DNA of 64,000 nt from Bedellia somnulentella (GCA_963576735.1 OY755174.1:1674001-1738000), one strand, 5' to 3'. Positions 12,470-23,633 are shown, counted from the first letter of the stretch. The notes: generated by a model not told the origin, from the sequence alone. Numbers and translations: made by a program.

Positions 12470-13000
12470 TTCTAAATAAAAATGTATATAACTTTATATC
12501 GTTGCCAACCTTTTGAAGAAGTACAGCGTATCTACTATTAGGTCTAGAAAATTTATGGAATTTTCATCTTATTCAATTGTTAATTATGACATCAGTAATT
12601 CAGTTGCGAAAAAATATTTGTAAAACTTAGTCTCCTTTGATTAATTCTAAATCGGATAGCTAGAGAAAGTTTTTGGAACAGTAATATGTTTTAGTATAGC
12701 TTTGTGCTCCAGTGCTTCCTCGATTTTCTGAACTATAAAAATCTAATCTTCTAAAAGCATAAATATGACTAAAAGTTTGTTCCACTTTGCTTCTTTGAGT
12801 AATGTTGAACATTCGATACACTGCTCTCATTTTGTTTTCATTAATTTTATGATCTGTTATAAAACTCAATCTTTTTTATGATTTCAGTAAATTTTAGACA
12901 AGCACACATCCTGAACATGAATATAGTTTCACAAAAACTATTACCTCGAGCAACCCTTTAAAACAAAAACTTGGTGCTATATTTACAGCAAAACATAACT
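12470..13000. other. anonymous AT-rich sequence
   Basis: A 69-codon minus-strand frame is not supported by any feature. Confidence 0.4.
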
Positions 13001-13347
13001 TATAAACATAAACATAAACGTTCACGCCGAATATCCCCGAAGGGGTTGGCAGAGGTACTAATACTTCTGAACATCACGTGACTTTGTCACCTGGTGTTCA
13101 GAATACCCACGTTTTATATGGACAGTGTACTCACGTGATAGAGGGCAGGCTTATCGCCGTTTTGTACGAAAACACTGTCACATGACTAAGTACAAATCAG
13201 TTATGTGGGTTTTCTCACGATGTTTTCCCTCACCGTTAACAACCATGATAAATTAACCGCACATATGTCTTTAGAAAAGACAAATTGTTGTAGACCCGAC
13301 CTGGGATTTGAACACTAGTCGTTTGCACGATAACCGGTGTTCTGTGT
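13001..13347 (-). mobile_element. S2 SINE, near full length
   Basis: Plus strand begins with ATAAACATAAACGTTCACGCC (tail) and ends in the tRNA-like head CACTAGTCGTTTGCACGATA. Confidence 0.75.
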
Positions 13348-13919
13348 TTGCTGTGCTTACTTATAAACTACTATAGGTATATAAATTTTCGTGTGCCAAT
13401 TATAAATCTCCAACAATATCAAGATGTGCTCTCATGATCATTAGGAAGGAATGAATTAAACTTATTCTTGTAGAATATTTCCCTTACATAAAATCATAAA
13501 TGTAAATTAGCATACCATAGTTTTCCAAAACAATAAACTTTTAGTCCAGTTTCATATTTTTCCGAGTGATTTATTTTATTCCTTCCATTTCACATAAGAA
13601 TTTGTATAACGATAAATACACGTCTGTTTCTTAGAAGCATACATTTGTTTATTCCCTGGTTCAATTTCACGAATAGTATTCCTGTGTAGTTGGGGACAGC
13701 AATATGTATTCCCGACACTTCCGCATCTGTCGACTCCGTACTTTACTTACGCTAACAACACCATATATTTATGATTACGGACGAATGTTTACTGTTGGTC
13801 TGAAATAGTTTTGCAGCCAAAAGTAATTTCTATAGAGTAGGGGTTTCTGAATAAATTTGTTTCGCTGACACAATTTGGGATTTTCGCCATTGTATTATGT
13901 TTTTGTGTGATGATTTGGT

Positions 13920-14400
13920 AGGATGCAAAGCGACAAAGGTATGTCGGACTCGTACCGACTAAATCCCCATGGTACATTTTTGCGGGAGGTTTTTCTTCCG
14001 GTTTTTTATAGAGGTTTGCTGCTCGCGGTCAAGCCTATGCCACAGCAAGACCCTTGGCCCTGGAGTGTTATACTGCCAGGGTTACGAATTTCGCTCTTGC
14101 TCGCGGTCCCTCTCTACGCCACGAAAGGAATTGAGGGTAGCCTACCCCTTGATTTTTAAAGAGGTATTCTCCTCAGATTTTTAATAGAGGTTGACTCCTC
14201 GCGACCCGCTAGTGGAGGCAAAGCCCGGTCCCAGTAACATCGAACTGTTGCTGGGGTTTCGTTTTTGTCATCGTTGGCAAGGAGAAGACATCCTTTGACA
14301 CAAACAGCTCATCCCCTGTTCTCTCTTCTAATAACAGGGTACTAGGTGCCAACAAACCCATTTTTACGGGGATGCCCTTAAAATATAAAAGTCAAGATTC
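13920..14400. other. GC-richer anonymous segment
   Basis: Clearly richer in G+C than the surroundings, with GCTCGCGGTC at 14031 and 14099 and GGCAAAGCCCGGTCCC at 14218. Two overlapping short open frames do not resemble any protein I know. Could be part of an unrecognised repeat. Confidence 0.3.
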
Positions 14401-14967
14401 ATAAAACTGTTTTACCTGACTACGCTAAATAGAAAGGGAGGTATTTGTTTGTATTTATGTTTAAGATTTTTTAAAACTATTAAGCCTTATCGCAATTAAA
14501 GTTTATATCTCAGATACTCTCTAAAACGCCTCCAAGATTAGGTAGTGAAATTTTCCCAAAAGCGAAATCCTTTGGAAACACGTTCTGATATAATATTTGA
14601 CCAAAGGCATGTTTGCTGAACGTCTGCCTCCTTACAAATGTCAGTCCACTATCTGATAGTGGATCCTTTTCATCCTGTCACTAACACTCTTCACTTTTGC
14701 CCGCAACTACGGGCATGTATTAAAGTCGAGAAATCTAAATCAAGATATTTCAGTGGCGAAATTCCGATTTCAAGCTGTATCATTTTAGCCAGTTTTATCT
14801 TATTACTACCCTTACAGCTTGTAACCTAAAAAGGCTAGATGTAGATGTAGTGTGTAGATGTAGCCGTATACGACACCCGCACGGTGGGAAGTGATATTTA
14901 GAAGCTGATATTTAACAAAGTCTTTCTATAAATATTGTTTATGTGTAAGTACCTATACTATAAGTCT
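14401..14967. other. anonymous AT-rich sequence
   Basis: No gene or repeat recognised. Confidence 0.4.
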
Positions 14968-15150
14968 ACATACATATACTCACGGCTATAAATCCCTTAG
15001 CGGGGTAGCCAGAGCTTTGGAATGAGAAATTCCTCAGCCACTTTTGGAAATTGATTGGGGAAAAGATGGTAATAATAAATGTTTTTGGTGACGGGTCTCC
15101 AACCACATCGCTCAAAAATCACTTAAAAAGCCCCTATACCCTTAGTCGCC
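14968..15150 (-). mobile_element. S1, 5'-truncated
   Basis: CATACATATACTCACGGC to CCCTTAGTCGCCTT, then a switch into the possible LINE 3' UTR. Confidence 0.75.
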
Positions 15151-15500
15151 TTGTCGCTACTGTTGGCGCTGACCGAAAATCAGTGTTGTGAGGTAAAACT
15201 TACAACGTTTGCTGAGTCAGTGCCTTTTTGCTGTTGTAGGGCGCGAAGCTACATAATTTCTATTTATTGATGTGTTCTTGGTATTTATTTTTATAGTCTT
15301 TTTTGCCTTTTTTATCTTAAGTTTTTAATTCCTTTTTGATATTTTTATTTAATTTTTGTTTTGTGTTTTTAATTATTTTAGTGTTATATAGTTTTTTTTC
15401 TGTATACTTTTACTTTTTTTTAATTTCTTATTGTCTGCATATTGTTAGTTTTTGGGCCGTTTATGCAGCGAATAAATGTCTTTCTTAAAATAAACCAGAA
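15151..15500 (+). mobile_element. possible LINE 3' UTR
   Basis: TGGCGCTGACCGAAAATCAG, GGGCGCGAAGCTACATAAT, a T-rich tract and GAATAAATGTCTTTCTT resemble the 3' untranslated end of a non-LTR element. It abuts a 5'-truncated S1 copy. Family uncertain. Confidence 0.35.
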
Positions 15501-15815
15501 ACATTAACAGTCATGCCGTAAATTCCCATTATAATTTTAATTAACAATAAACAACTCAATCAGCCAATACAGTATGTTAAGAGGGATTCGATATGCATCG
15601 CCTAATCCTTTATGCCCGTAACTATGCACTAATTAGTTGCATATCGTAAATTGCTGTGAGTGGATCTATTTCAACTAATTTATGTAACACATACCACACG
15701 TATATTAAACCCTGGTTGACATTTAATGTGGCTGAACCTATCGATCGATACTTGATATGAGCTTGACAAACTAACTCTTTTTAATACGATATTTTTTTAT
15801 CTTAATATGTTCCTA

Positions 15816-15920
15816 GACGTAAACAAAGCTAGAGAGGTTTGCCAGGATCGTACAAATTGGCGATCGATAGTCTCTGCCTACCCCAACGGGAAATAATGGC
15901 GTGAGTATATGAATTTATGG
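15816..15920 (+). mobile_element. LINE-K 3' end
   Basis: Contains GGCGATCGATAGTCTCTGCC, CCCCAACGGG and GGCGTGAGTATATG, the 3' hallmark of LINE-K, then an ATTTATG tail. Confidence 0.6.
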
Positions 15921-16061
15921 CGATGTACTTCCCTAGAGCTTTAAAGTGTAACAGGCATTATAATGAGGCAGTTTTTATCATTTATAAGTGTAAAACATTG
16001 TATGTCCGTTTCAACATTGCTTTTATTATTGAACCAAATATAATGTGACACTGAAATAGTA

Positions 16062-16309
16062 ACATACATACATGCATATACCCACAAAGGGGTAACCAGC
16101 TAACCAGAGCTTCAGAGCTAGAAACTCCTCAGCCACATTTGGAGGTTGATTGGGAACAAGATGGTAGAAAAATTAAGTATCATTGGTGATGGGTCTCCAT
16201 CCAGTTTTCCCAAAAACTATTTAAAAAGCTCCATACCCTCTCGCTAATCGCGTCTTACGACGGCCGTGAGTAGAAAAGGTTAGTGATATTCTAAGCCGGC
16301 ACTACATAG
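16062..16309 (-). mobile_element. S1, full length, diverged
   Basis: CATGCATATACCCACAAAGG to GCCGGCACTACATAG. Older subfamily with AGCTTCAGAGCTAGAAACTC. Confidence 0.7.
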
Positions 16310-16786
16310 AAAATTTATTATTATGTACATACATTTATTTAAATCCCCTTATGGAATAATTCGATAAAGAAACATTGTTTCCGTTAAATGATCAAGCTAA
16401 ATTAGAAAATTCTTTAATCATCACCGCAACTGCACTTAGCGTCAGCACAAAATCCTTTTAAAGTGAATTTAGCTCGAAAGCAGATACTTACAATTAAATC
16501 GTAATTCGAGTAATGTATTTTTAACAAAGACTCAGCTCGGCGAAAAGATTTTCACATTGTGAAAGGATATATACGGGAACAGTAAGTTTTATTGGCCAAT
16601 ACTACTAAGTGGGATTAGAATAACACAAATTCTACATGAATATACATACATCATCGGTTTTTTTTTATCAGGGTTATAAAGATTATAAACAGGTTTTTTT
16701 ATGGGCGTAAAAGAAGAAGTAAAATGAAAAATAAATTAATATACTATACCATTAGTTATTACAGGTAGACAGTGTCTGTTAGTCTG

Positions 16787-16945
16787 TCAATCGACCCTTG
16801 TACGATCCTGACAAACCTTTCGGGCTTCATTTGCATTAATAATTCTTATCATACATGCTCTTTTATTTTTCACACTTCGGACTCCTACCTCTTTAAGCAC
16901 AATCTCTATTGCTCTAAATGCGTCCTCCGTGGACATCCTCTACAT
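16787..16945 (-). mobile_element. LINE-K fragment
   Basis: Minus-strand copy running from the GAGGATGTCCACGGAGGACG region to AATAAAAGAGCATGTATGA and GTTTGTCAGGATCGTAC. It includes sequence upstream of most other fragments. A short plus-strand open frame here is an antisense artefact. Confidence 0.5.
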
Positions 16946-17182
16946 AATCATCCCCACAAAAAACAGCAACATATGGGACTCTACACATTCTTAGAACGCC
17001 TTTCTGCCTTTTAAACACATTAATTCTCTATTACATAATTAGACTTTGTTGTGCATGAAACCTCATGTGGAGATTATTTTACTAATCAATTTCCGAATTT
17101 GTAAAAAAATGAGGGAAAGGATGCTGATACCAGTAAGGTGTTAAGAAGCAAAGAAAGACAAACTTCGCAACAATCGGTACTT

Positions 17183-17684
17183 GGCACCATAGCTCAGTTG
17201 GCAGAGCGACCGGGGCGGCTTATTCCGTTTATCTACCCTAAAAAATCCTCCCTAAGTCGGATATTCCGAAACGCATGTCCTTATATCCACCCTGAACGGG
17301 GTGGATATCCGGAATGCATATAATATGGTTCTTCCGATTTTTTACCCCAAGTACAGTAATTTACAGAAACATACACAACACAAAATGGGTCCAAGGAACA
17401 TCGTGAACATTAAAATACTTAAGATAAACATACCTACTTTCTTACTTACAGTTTGAATAAAAATATCTTACAAACTTAGGGTCTTTTTTCCGTAAATGAC
17501 TGTACGTAGGCAGGGTAGAAAATCGGAAGAACCATATTATATGCATTCCGGATATCCACCCCGTTCAGGGTGGCTAGAAGGACATGCGTTTCCGAGTATC
17601 CGACTTAGGGAGGATTTTTTAGGGTGGATAAACGGAATAAGCCGCCGGGGCGTAGACCGAGATGTCGCGGGTCCTGCTGGTGTC
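17183..17684 (+). other. tRNA-like sequence split by a transposon
   Basis: The 5' part GGCACCATAGCTCAGTTGG (17183 on) and the 3' part ending CTGCTGGTGTC (to 17684) pair as a seven-base acceptor stem (GGCACCA / TGGTGTC, one G-T). The T arm has lost about six bases. The insertion sits in the anticodon region. Not a functional tRNA. Confidence 0.6.
17216..17644. mobile_element. M3: foldback element with very long inverted repeats
   Basis: 429-bp element beginning CGGCTTATTCCG and ending CGGAATAAGCCG. Imperfect inverted repeats of about 150 bp (17216-17372 and 17493-17644) surround a 120-bp AT-rich centre. CCGGGG directly repeats at 17210-17215 and 17645-17650 and is the likely target duplication. 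It also contains an internal palindrome around CCACCCTGAACGGGGTGG. No transposase gene, so it is non-autonomous. Confidence 0.75.
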
Positions 17685-17716
17685 AAAAATGTTCTTTCCT
17701 TGATTGATTAGTTACA

Positions 17717-17748
17717 TTTTCTATTACTCTAAACGCATCCTCCTAGGT
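17717..17748 (-). mobile_element. LINE-K scrap
   Basis: Short minus-strand match (GGAGGATGCGTTTAGAGTAA) to the fragment at 16787-16945. It lies just outside the P1 element. Confidence 0.3.
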
Positions 17749-18058
17749 AATCTTCTTCTGGTATTACCATTAAAATACGTAGACTTGACGCCGCCACGCA
17801 CCAACATTCGGAAGTATCAATGTCAAGTCTTGTCGTCGGGAAACTTGTTCGGTTGCGGGCAAAGTGGTTTTCCAAGTTACATTTAAAATGGCCCAACTTT
17901 GTGTGTCATGCTTTTACACTTTATATCTTGCTTGTTTGGGACGTGCAAGTTGGGCTCCAACTTTGCGGCAGCTAAAACCTTATCACTCCTTTTAATTATA
18001 ACTATTTGTTGTTTGGTATTGTATTCGGTTAGATAGGATATAAAGAGTGACACCTTGG

Positions 18059-18312
18059 TTTGCTGTGTAGTGTCGGCTTAGAATAACACTACCCCATTTC
18101 TTCCGGTGGGTGTACGTAAGAGGCGACTAACGGTATTGGGGATTTTAAGGGATTTTGGGCGATGCGGTTGGAGACCCATCACCAATAACCTTTATTTTGC
18201 CATCTTTTCCCCACTCAACTTTCCAAAAGTGGCTGAGGAACTTCTAGTTCCTTAGCTCTGGCTACCCCTTCTAGGGATCTATAGCTGTGAGTATATGTTA
18301 TATGTATGTATG
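18059..18312 (+). mobile_element. S1 SINE-like element, reference copy with long target duplication
   Basis: Flanked by an identical 29-bp direct repeat (18030-18058 and 18313-18341; core GATATAAAGAGTGACACC), so both ends are exact. It starts TTTGCTGTGTAGTGTCGGC and ends GTGAGTATATG plus TATG repeats. Landmarks: TACGTAAGAGGCGACTAACG, GATGCGGTTGGAGACCC (B-box-like), CCAAAAGTGGCTGAGGAA and CTCTGGCTACCCC. No reading frame. A duplication of this size with a simple 3' tail means target-primed reverse transcription. Confidence 0.85.
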
Positions 18313-18341
18313 TAGATAGGATATAAAGAGTGACACCTTGG

Positions 18342-19186
18342 AGTGTCAATGTCAGGTATAGTATGGTGATATAAGAGGGAATATTGTATTAGATGGAGGG
18401 TTTTAAAGTGATTAGAGTAGAGTTATTAGTCTTATTAGATAGATGAGGGTTGTAGGATACTGTTTGTAATATACATAACTGTCTTGTATTTTCAGTCGGC
18501 AATAGAACTGTATTTCCCGATGTACTAGGACTTCTAGCTAAAAGCTTTTATTTTTATATCTTTTCTCCTATCACCTTAAGAAAGCGACTGTAGAGTTACT
18601 AGGAATGGCAAACCTAAGTAAAATAGAGGAGACCGTTTTAAAAAATATTCCGATGGGCGAAAAATTTCGACACCGACGGGGATCGAACCAGCGACCTCCA
18701 GTATTCTATGTTCCGGGACCCGGACATTTGATTTACATGAACAAAAACATTCAAATTATAGTAAGTTCCCATACTGTAAATAGTATAGCGAAAGTACAGT
18801 ACAGCGTAAACGTGGAACGAGCACATGTAGCCTGCATTAATCATGCATAGCGTCGGCAGTAGACACCTGAGTACTGCATTATACCCCATCATGGTTCGGC
18901 TGCGTTTTCTAGTTCCTCTACTCATACTAATTGTACAAAGGATTTTTCATACAACATTGGTAAGGTAAAAATAAGGTGTAGTAAAGAGAGCTTTTACGTC
19001 AACTAGTGTAAGGGGAAAAGTTTTCGTTTTTTAGAAAATTAAGCGATAATTTCTTTGCCTTTTCGAATATCATTAACTTAACCAACAAAAGGCACGAGCA
19101 TGTGTAATTTTTGAACAATCTCTAGATGATTCATGAACGGAATAGGATGCATGATAAATACATTGCGACTTGACTAAGTTGACTAA
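18342..19186. other. intergenic
   Basis: Only the tRNA-like remnant at 18640-18725 is recognised. Confidence 0.4.
18640..18725 (-). other. tRNA-like 3' half (SINE remnant)
   Basis: Minus strand GGTTCGATCCCCG and CGGTGTCGAAATTTTT; like P1 it runs from the T arm into GTGTCGAAATTT. The 5' half is not recognisable. Overlapping open frames on both strands are spurious. Confidence 0.4.
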
Positions 19187-19311
19187 GAATAAAAGAGCAT
19201 GTATGAGAAGAATGATGAATGTTACAGAAGCAAAAGTGATTTGCCTGGATCGTACAAAGTGGCGATCGATAGTCTCTGCCTACCCCAATGGGAACAATGG
19301 GCGTGAGTATA
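19187..19311 (+). mobile_element. LINE-K 3' end
   Basis: From GAATAAAAGAGCATGTATGA to GGGCGTGAGTATAAG, including GTGGCGATCGATAGTCTCTG. Frame broken; 5'-truncated. Confidence 0.6.
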
Positions 19312-19979
19312 AGTAATTTGACTAAGTATAACCCAGCCTATAGGTTTTCTTACTATAGTTACCCTCATCGTTAACGGTCTTTATAAAAAAACCACATACC
19401 TATACAACTTTAAGTAAGGGTAGGTTCAATTCAGGATTGGAACCCATGCTTTTCCACTTCAGTATTGGTTACTCGGACAGTTCTTGATTTCAAGTCCTCT
19501 GTTAGCTGTTCTTAGAAAATCCATTTCAATTAAATGCTCTAATAAAAAGTGAAATTTCAAGTATTTTTTATGAGCACGATCGCTTTCGAGAGTCCGTAAA
19601 AACGTTAATGGATTTCTAAGTTTTTTCATAACCGAATTAAGGTGTCGATTTCACGGAAAGTCCTCCAATAACTTTCCTTTTAACCTACTTCGAGAAACGT
19701 TTTATACACTTTTATATTTCGAAAATTTTATAATTATAAATTAACCACTTACTTTTTTGAAAGTCTCTTTCAAGTGATTGGCGTAAAATCAGGTTTATAC
19801 GATTTATTTCACAGAGTCGTTGCGGAGAACTTTTTAAAATGTAATTTTTTACCTTTATTATTTAACCTTTTAATCTTTGCTTTTATAAAAACAGACTTAC
19901 ATACTTATCCTTACTTCCATTTTTCCCAATGGGCCTACCCCAGTGGGTATCCTTATATAGGAGTGAGAATAAGTAAGAC

Positions 19980-20064
19980 TCGATTGTCTATCGCCACTTT
20001 GCACGATCCTGACAAATTTTCGCTTCCTTCACATGAATTATTCTCATACATGCCCTCTTATTTT
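19980..20064 (-). mobile_element. LINE-K 3' end, diverged
   Basis: Minus-strand match with TATCGCCACTTTGCACGATCC on the plus strand and a diverged CATACATGCCCTCTTATTTT boundary. Confidence 0.5.
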
Positions 20065-20582
20065 CGTTTTGCCTCTGAATTTTGCCGGAAATTATCAATT
20101 TGAATTAAAATTTGGTGAAATCTACTCGTAGTTTAAAAATAATAATATTTGGGTTAGTAGATATTCATTATCGTCATCACCATCACATAGAAAAACTCCC
20201 TACAGAGGGGCTTCATCTTTCCCTTTATATTATAGGGTAATTTGGTGTTATATACATGCAGTATTATTCAAATATTTGCTTCCAGATATACAAATAAATA
20301 AAATACTGAAAATGAAAGTTGCACCAGTTTTAAACGAGCGCATTTGCATATTAAATTGCAATCGTATTTGTTCTTTATGTTTTATTTTTCACTATTCGAT
20401 AACCGACTTTGTTTCTTCGTCATTTTAAAATGGAAAATAATTTATACAGCTTTTGATAGGATGGATTTCATACTCTGAAATAAAATAATATGAATGCAGA
20501 ATTCAGTCTAACTATTTAATTTTCTGAGTGTATATTTTATATGGTCTATATTTTAGTGATATTTTACTAAAGTTTCCAATAT

Positions 20583-20660
20583 GATAGATAGATAGATAAC
20601 TCGTTTATTTATGTTAACATAACACCACATACAATAAAAAAAACAATACATAAAGTGAAA
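20583..20660 (-). repeat. TAGA microsatellite at a probable LINE end
   Basis: GATAGATAGATAACTCGTTTATTTATG looks like the reverse of a non-LTR 3' end with a simple-repeat tail (positions 20583-20609). Remaining sequence is AT-rich. Confidence 0.35.
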
Positions 20661-20740
20661 AAAATATATATATGTATGATTTATTATGATTTTCTTGTTT
20701 TAATTCAAACATATAGGTGTTCTGTATAAATAAAAGTGCA

Positions 20741-21133
20741 TACATATAAAATACTCACGGCTCTATATTCCAAAAAGAGGTAAACAAGGTTTTCAGCAGA
20801 ACAAGCACGAGCAGTGTTTAAACTAGTTAGCGCGTGGGATAAAGCAGCCATCTCTTACGCACTTACTTAGTATCGTATACTGCCATCTCGTTCTAAACGT
20901 TATCGTGTCAATAAAATAGTGCTCGTGCTTGCCCTGCTGAATAATAAATTCTTTAGCAACTTTTGGAAGTTGAGAGAAACGGACATAGGATCCTTTCATA
21001 TTCATCATATATATTTGTGATGATGAATTGGCTTCAACGCAGCTCAATACTTAAACCTTACCACAAAAACTGCGATACCTTTAAAAAAAACCATAACCCA
21101 ATTCGGGTTAGTGATATTCTAAGCTGACACTAC
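20741..21133 (-). mobile_element. S1, old, split by M1
   Basis: CATACATATAAAATACTCACGG to AAGCTGACACTAC, with the M1 MITE at 20794-20939 inside. Confidence 0.6.
20794..20939 (+). mobile_element. M1: MITE of about 145 bp, nested in an S1 copy
   Basis: Terminal inverted repeats of about 22 bp built on CAGCAG..CAAGCACGAGC. The interior includes AAACTAGTTAGCGCGTG and TCTTACGCACTTAC, shared with the copies at 45611 and 5957. It lies within an S1 element. Confidence 0.7.
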
Positions 21134-21189
21134 TCAACCACCGTTAACTATCCGCTGTTTTTGACAATAAAAATTGATAAAGATCTTGA

Positions 21190-21297
21190 ACATACATACA
21201 TATATTCACGGCTATAAATCCCTAGAAGGGGTAGCCAGAGCTAAAGAACTAGAAGTCCTCAGCCACTTTTGGAATGTTGAGTGGGAAAAAGATCTTG
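21190..21297 (-). mobile_element. S1 3' half
   Basis: CATACATACATATATTCACGG to TGAGTGGGAAAAAGAT; 5'-truncated. Confidence 0.75.
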
Positions 21298-21399
21298 AAA
21301 CGGGGAATAACCATATCCTCCGACTTTTACTTTATTAATTTCAATTACCTTTGACCGATATTTGCTTACTTACTTATATATTATTTTTATCGGATATAA

Positions 21400-21478
21400 A
21401 TCGATCGCCACATTGTACGATCCTGACAAACCTCTCAAGATTCATTTACATTAATCTTCTCATACATGCTCTTTTATA
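21400..21478 (-). mobile_element. LINE-K 3' fragment
   Basis: Plus strand reads ATCGATCGCCACATTGTACG, ATCCTGACAAACCTCTC and CATACATGCTCTTTTAT, the reverse of the LINE-K end. The TATG tail is lost. Confidence 0.55.
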
Positions 21479-21776
21479 TAAAAAATAATAGCCACAAATA
21501 TTGGTGTTTTATGAAACATTACAAATTGAATTATACAAAAAGCTAAAAACATCCAATGATGAAGAAATCTCTACGCTACTGCGCATTTGAAATTGAGCAA
21601 CCCACTTTCTTACTCTGAATTCTAGGCGACACTAAGATCTCAGGCTTGACTAAAATGAACTGAAGTGTAATCCAATTCGTTCCACGTATCATGTGGCATT
21701 TAATTAAATGGAAAATTCTTCAGTCTTATTTTATTTTATAGGGTTACGTTTACGTTATCTCGCTTTATTTATTACT

Positions 21777-21893
21777 CAAACGTTCACGCCGAATATCCCC
21801 TAAGGGGTTGGCAGAGGTACTAATACTTCCCACCCTACCCTACTTTCATACATCACAGTATACAGATGTAAAGACATCACGTGACATTGTTAC
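21777..21893 (-). mobile_element. S2 SINE 3' fragment
   Basis: ACTCAAACGTTCACGCCG, GGGGTTGGCAGAGGTAC and CATCACGTGACATTGTTACC. The middle is scrambled and the 5' part absent. Confidence 0.55.
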
Positions 21894-22574
21894 CATTGTT
21901 CTATAAAATATTAGAAGTTATTCGGAATTACAATACCTATTACCAATCATTTAAACAACTCTGCCAAATATATTCCTAAAGACTGCCATTGTACCCAGAA
22001 CGTATACAAAAATAGAACAGCATCCTTACAAGAATAGGGGAGCCGGTGCTAAGCAAACAGAAATGATTCGAGACGCTACCAATATTTATACAAGCCCGCT
22101 GGAGTTTGAAAAATGGATGGAACTGTTTGTTCGGCTGATGCAGATGTTACGGCTAGGTCAACGGGTAACTTGTTTACTTACTTTGTACATATAAGGGTTC
22201 TGTTGCGATTTGTAAAATCTTTCATGTTTATTCTTCGTATAGAAATAGTTTATGAGTTTGGTTTGCTAGAGAAACATATGAATTAGTTGTGGTTTGGTAT
22301 TCAAAAGTGATGCAAGAGTTAAGTGATTAGAAACTGATCACTATAGCTTACTTTTTACTCCCTTAATCCTTTTAATCCCTTAAAAGCCGTGATTTGACCA
22401 ATATACTGCTGGACATAAGATTTCAACAATAACTGGTCGTGAACTGTCCTCGTCCAACGTCAACATGCCTTTCATAAATTAAAAAAAAAGCTTACTGGAT
22501 TGTAGTTAGAAACAGGAATATAAATCTGAATTGAAATATCTTTAGCAAAGCAAAACCCACATAAAATCATACAA

Positions 22575-22761
22575 ACATACATTATACTCACGACTATAGT
22601 TACCAAAAAGGGGTACCCAGAGTTTTAGAGCTAAAAAAGCTCCTCAGCCACTTTTGGAAGATGGTAGAAATAAAATATCGTTGGCATTTCAATACAGTTA
22701 GTCTCTCACGACACCCGTAGGTAGAAAGGGGTAGTGACATCCTAAGCTGTTACTAAACGGC
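22575..22761 (-). mobile_element. S1, old, internally deleted
   Basis: TATACTCACGACTATAG to CTAAGCTGTTACTAAACGGC. Confidence 0.65.
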
Positions 22762-23460
22762 ATATCAAATAAAATCAGTAGGTATATTAATATCATCACG
22801 GTAAGATGGAATCCCTATATTTTTTCTTCAATAAGCCGCGAAGAAAATAACTCGATGTACTTAGTCGAGATTCCGCATCAATGATTTATGTGCTCGCCTG
22901 TACCGGGTGACATCTGCTTCCAATACTTGCGTACCTCACTGAAACTGAAACATAAAGTCGGTGCTTTCAGCCGTAAAGTGAATATATTTCACTGCCGCTC
23001 GTACATTCCTTGTGCTTTCACTAAATATACTGGTGGAAGATGGCGCTTGTTTTCTTATTTTATTTCCGACGTATATATTTTGGGAACTTACTTTCATTTG
23101 ATGTCATTTCAAATTAGTTATCCTTCCACTGTGTTATCCTAATCTGTGTTAAGATTAAAGTATTTGTTTTGGTTTACCACTCATCATGGAGAATCAACTT
23201 TTCGCGTTTCCCCAATAATCCTTATAGTTGTGCAAAACACCCAAGTAAAACATCCATGCTAATAAAATAAAGCTGTGGAGTTTGCGATATGTTCCGGAAC
23301 TACAAGTCTTATTTGCAAAGCTCTTTCTGATCTGACAGCCCCTTTATAAGAAAAGAAAAATTATTGAAGTAAAAAGAAATATACTATGTACCAATATACA
23401 AAGGTTTTATAAAATTTTAACGTATTAAATCAATGAAAAAAATCAATCAATAATTATTAG

Positions 23461-23625
23461 AGACGATGGATAATAGTAAATTGGTAAAAGAGACTTATAG
23501 AGCCGCTGTAGAAGTTAGAGGACGAGCTTGGAGGACACATTTAGACCAAATGGCGAGTGTGCTCAAAAAGGCAGGCGTCTGAAGTACGAAGAATAAAAGA
23601 GCATGTATTAAAAGATTGATGGATT
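23461..23625 (+). mobile_element. LINE-K fragment
   Basis: Extends the family upstream: encodes RAWRTHLDQMASVLKKAGV, a stop, then TKNKRAC. It ends at AAAAGATTGATGG just before an S1 copy. Truncated at both ends. Confidence 0.55.
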
Positions 23626-23633
23626 ACTAAAGC

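Larger units (their letters stand above)
17037..17715 (+). mobile_element. P1 element interrupted by a foldback insertion
   Basis: Third P1 locus: head CATGAAACCTCATGTGG at 17054-17070, left arm with ACTAATCAAT (17081-17090), tRNA-like core (17183-17215 and 17651-17684), right arm with ATTGATTAGT (17703-17712). The arms carry a C/G pair where the other two loci carry A/T, so they differ but still pair. The core is split by the M3 element. Flanking CTATTAC on both sides may be a decayed target duplication. Confidence 0.55.
19312..20740. other. intergenic
   Basis: LINE-K scrap near 19980 and the TAGA microsatellite; otherwise anonymous. Confidence 0.4.
21479..23460. other. intergenic
   Basis: One S2 fragment and one S1 copy; the 84-codon frame at 22888 has no recognisable similarity. 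Confidence 0.4.

Noticed and set aside
13923..14184. Overlapping 78- and 71-codon frames in the GC-richer segment
   Set aside because: The two frames overlap in different phases and neither shows a domain; base composition explains the openness.
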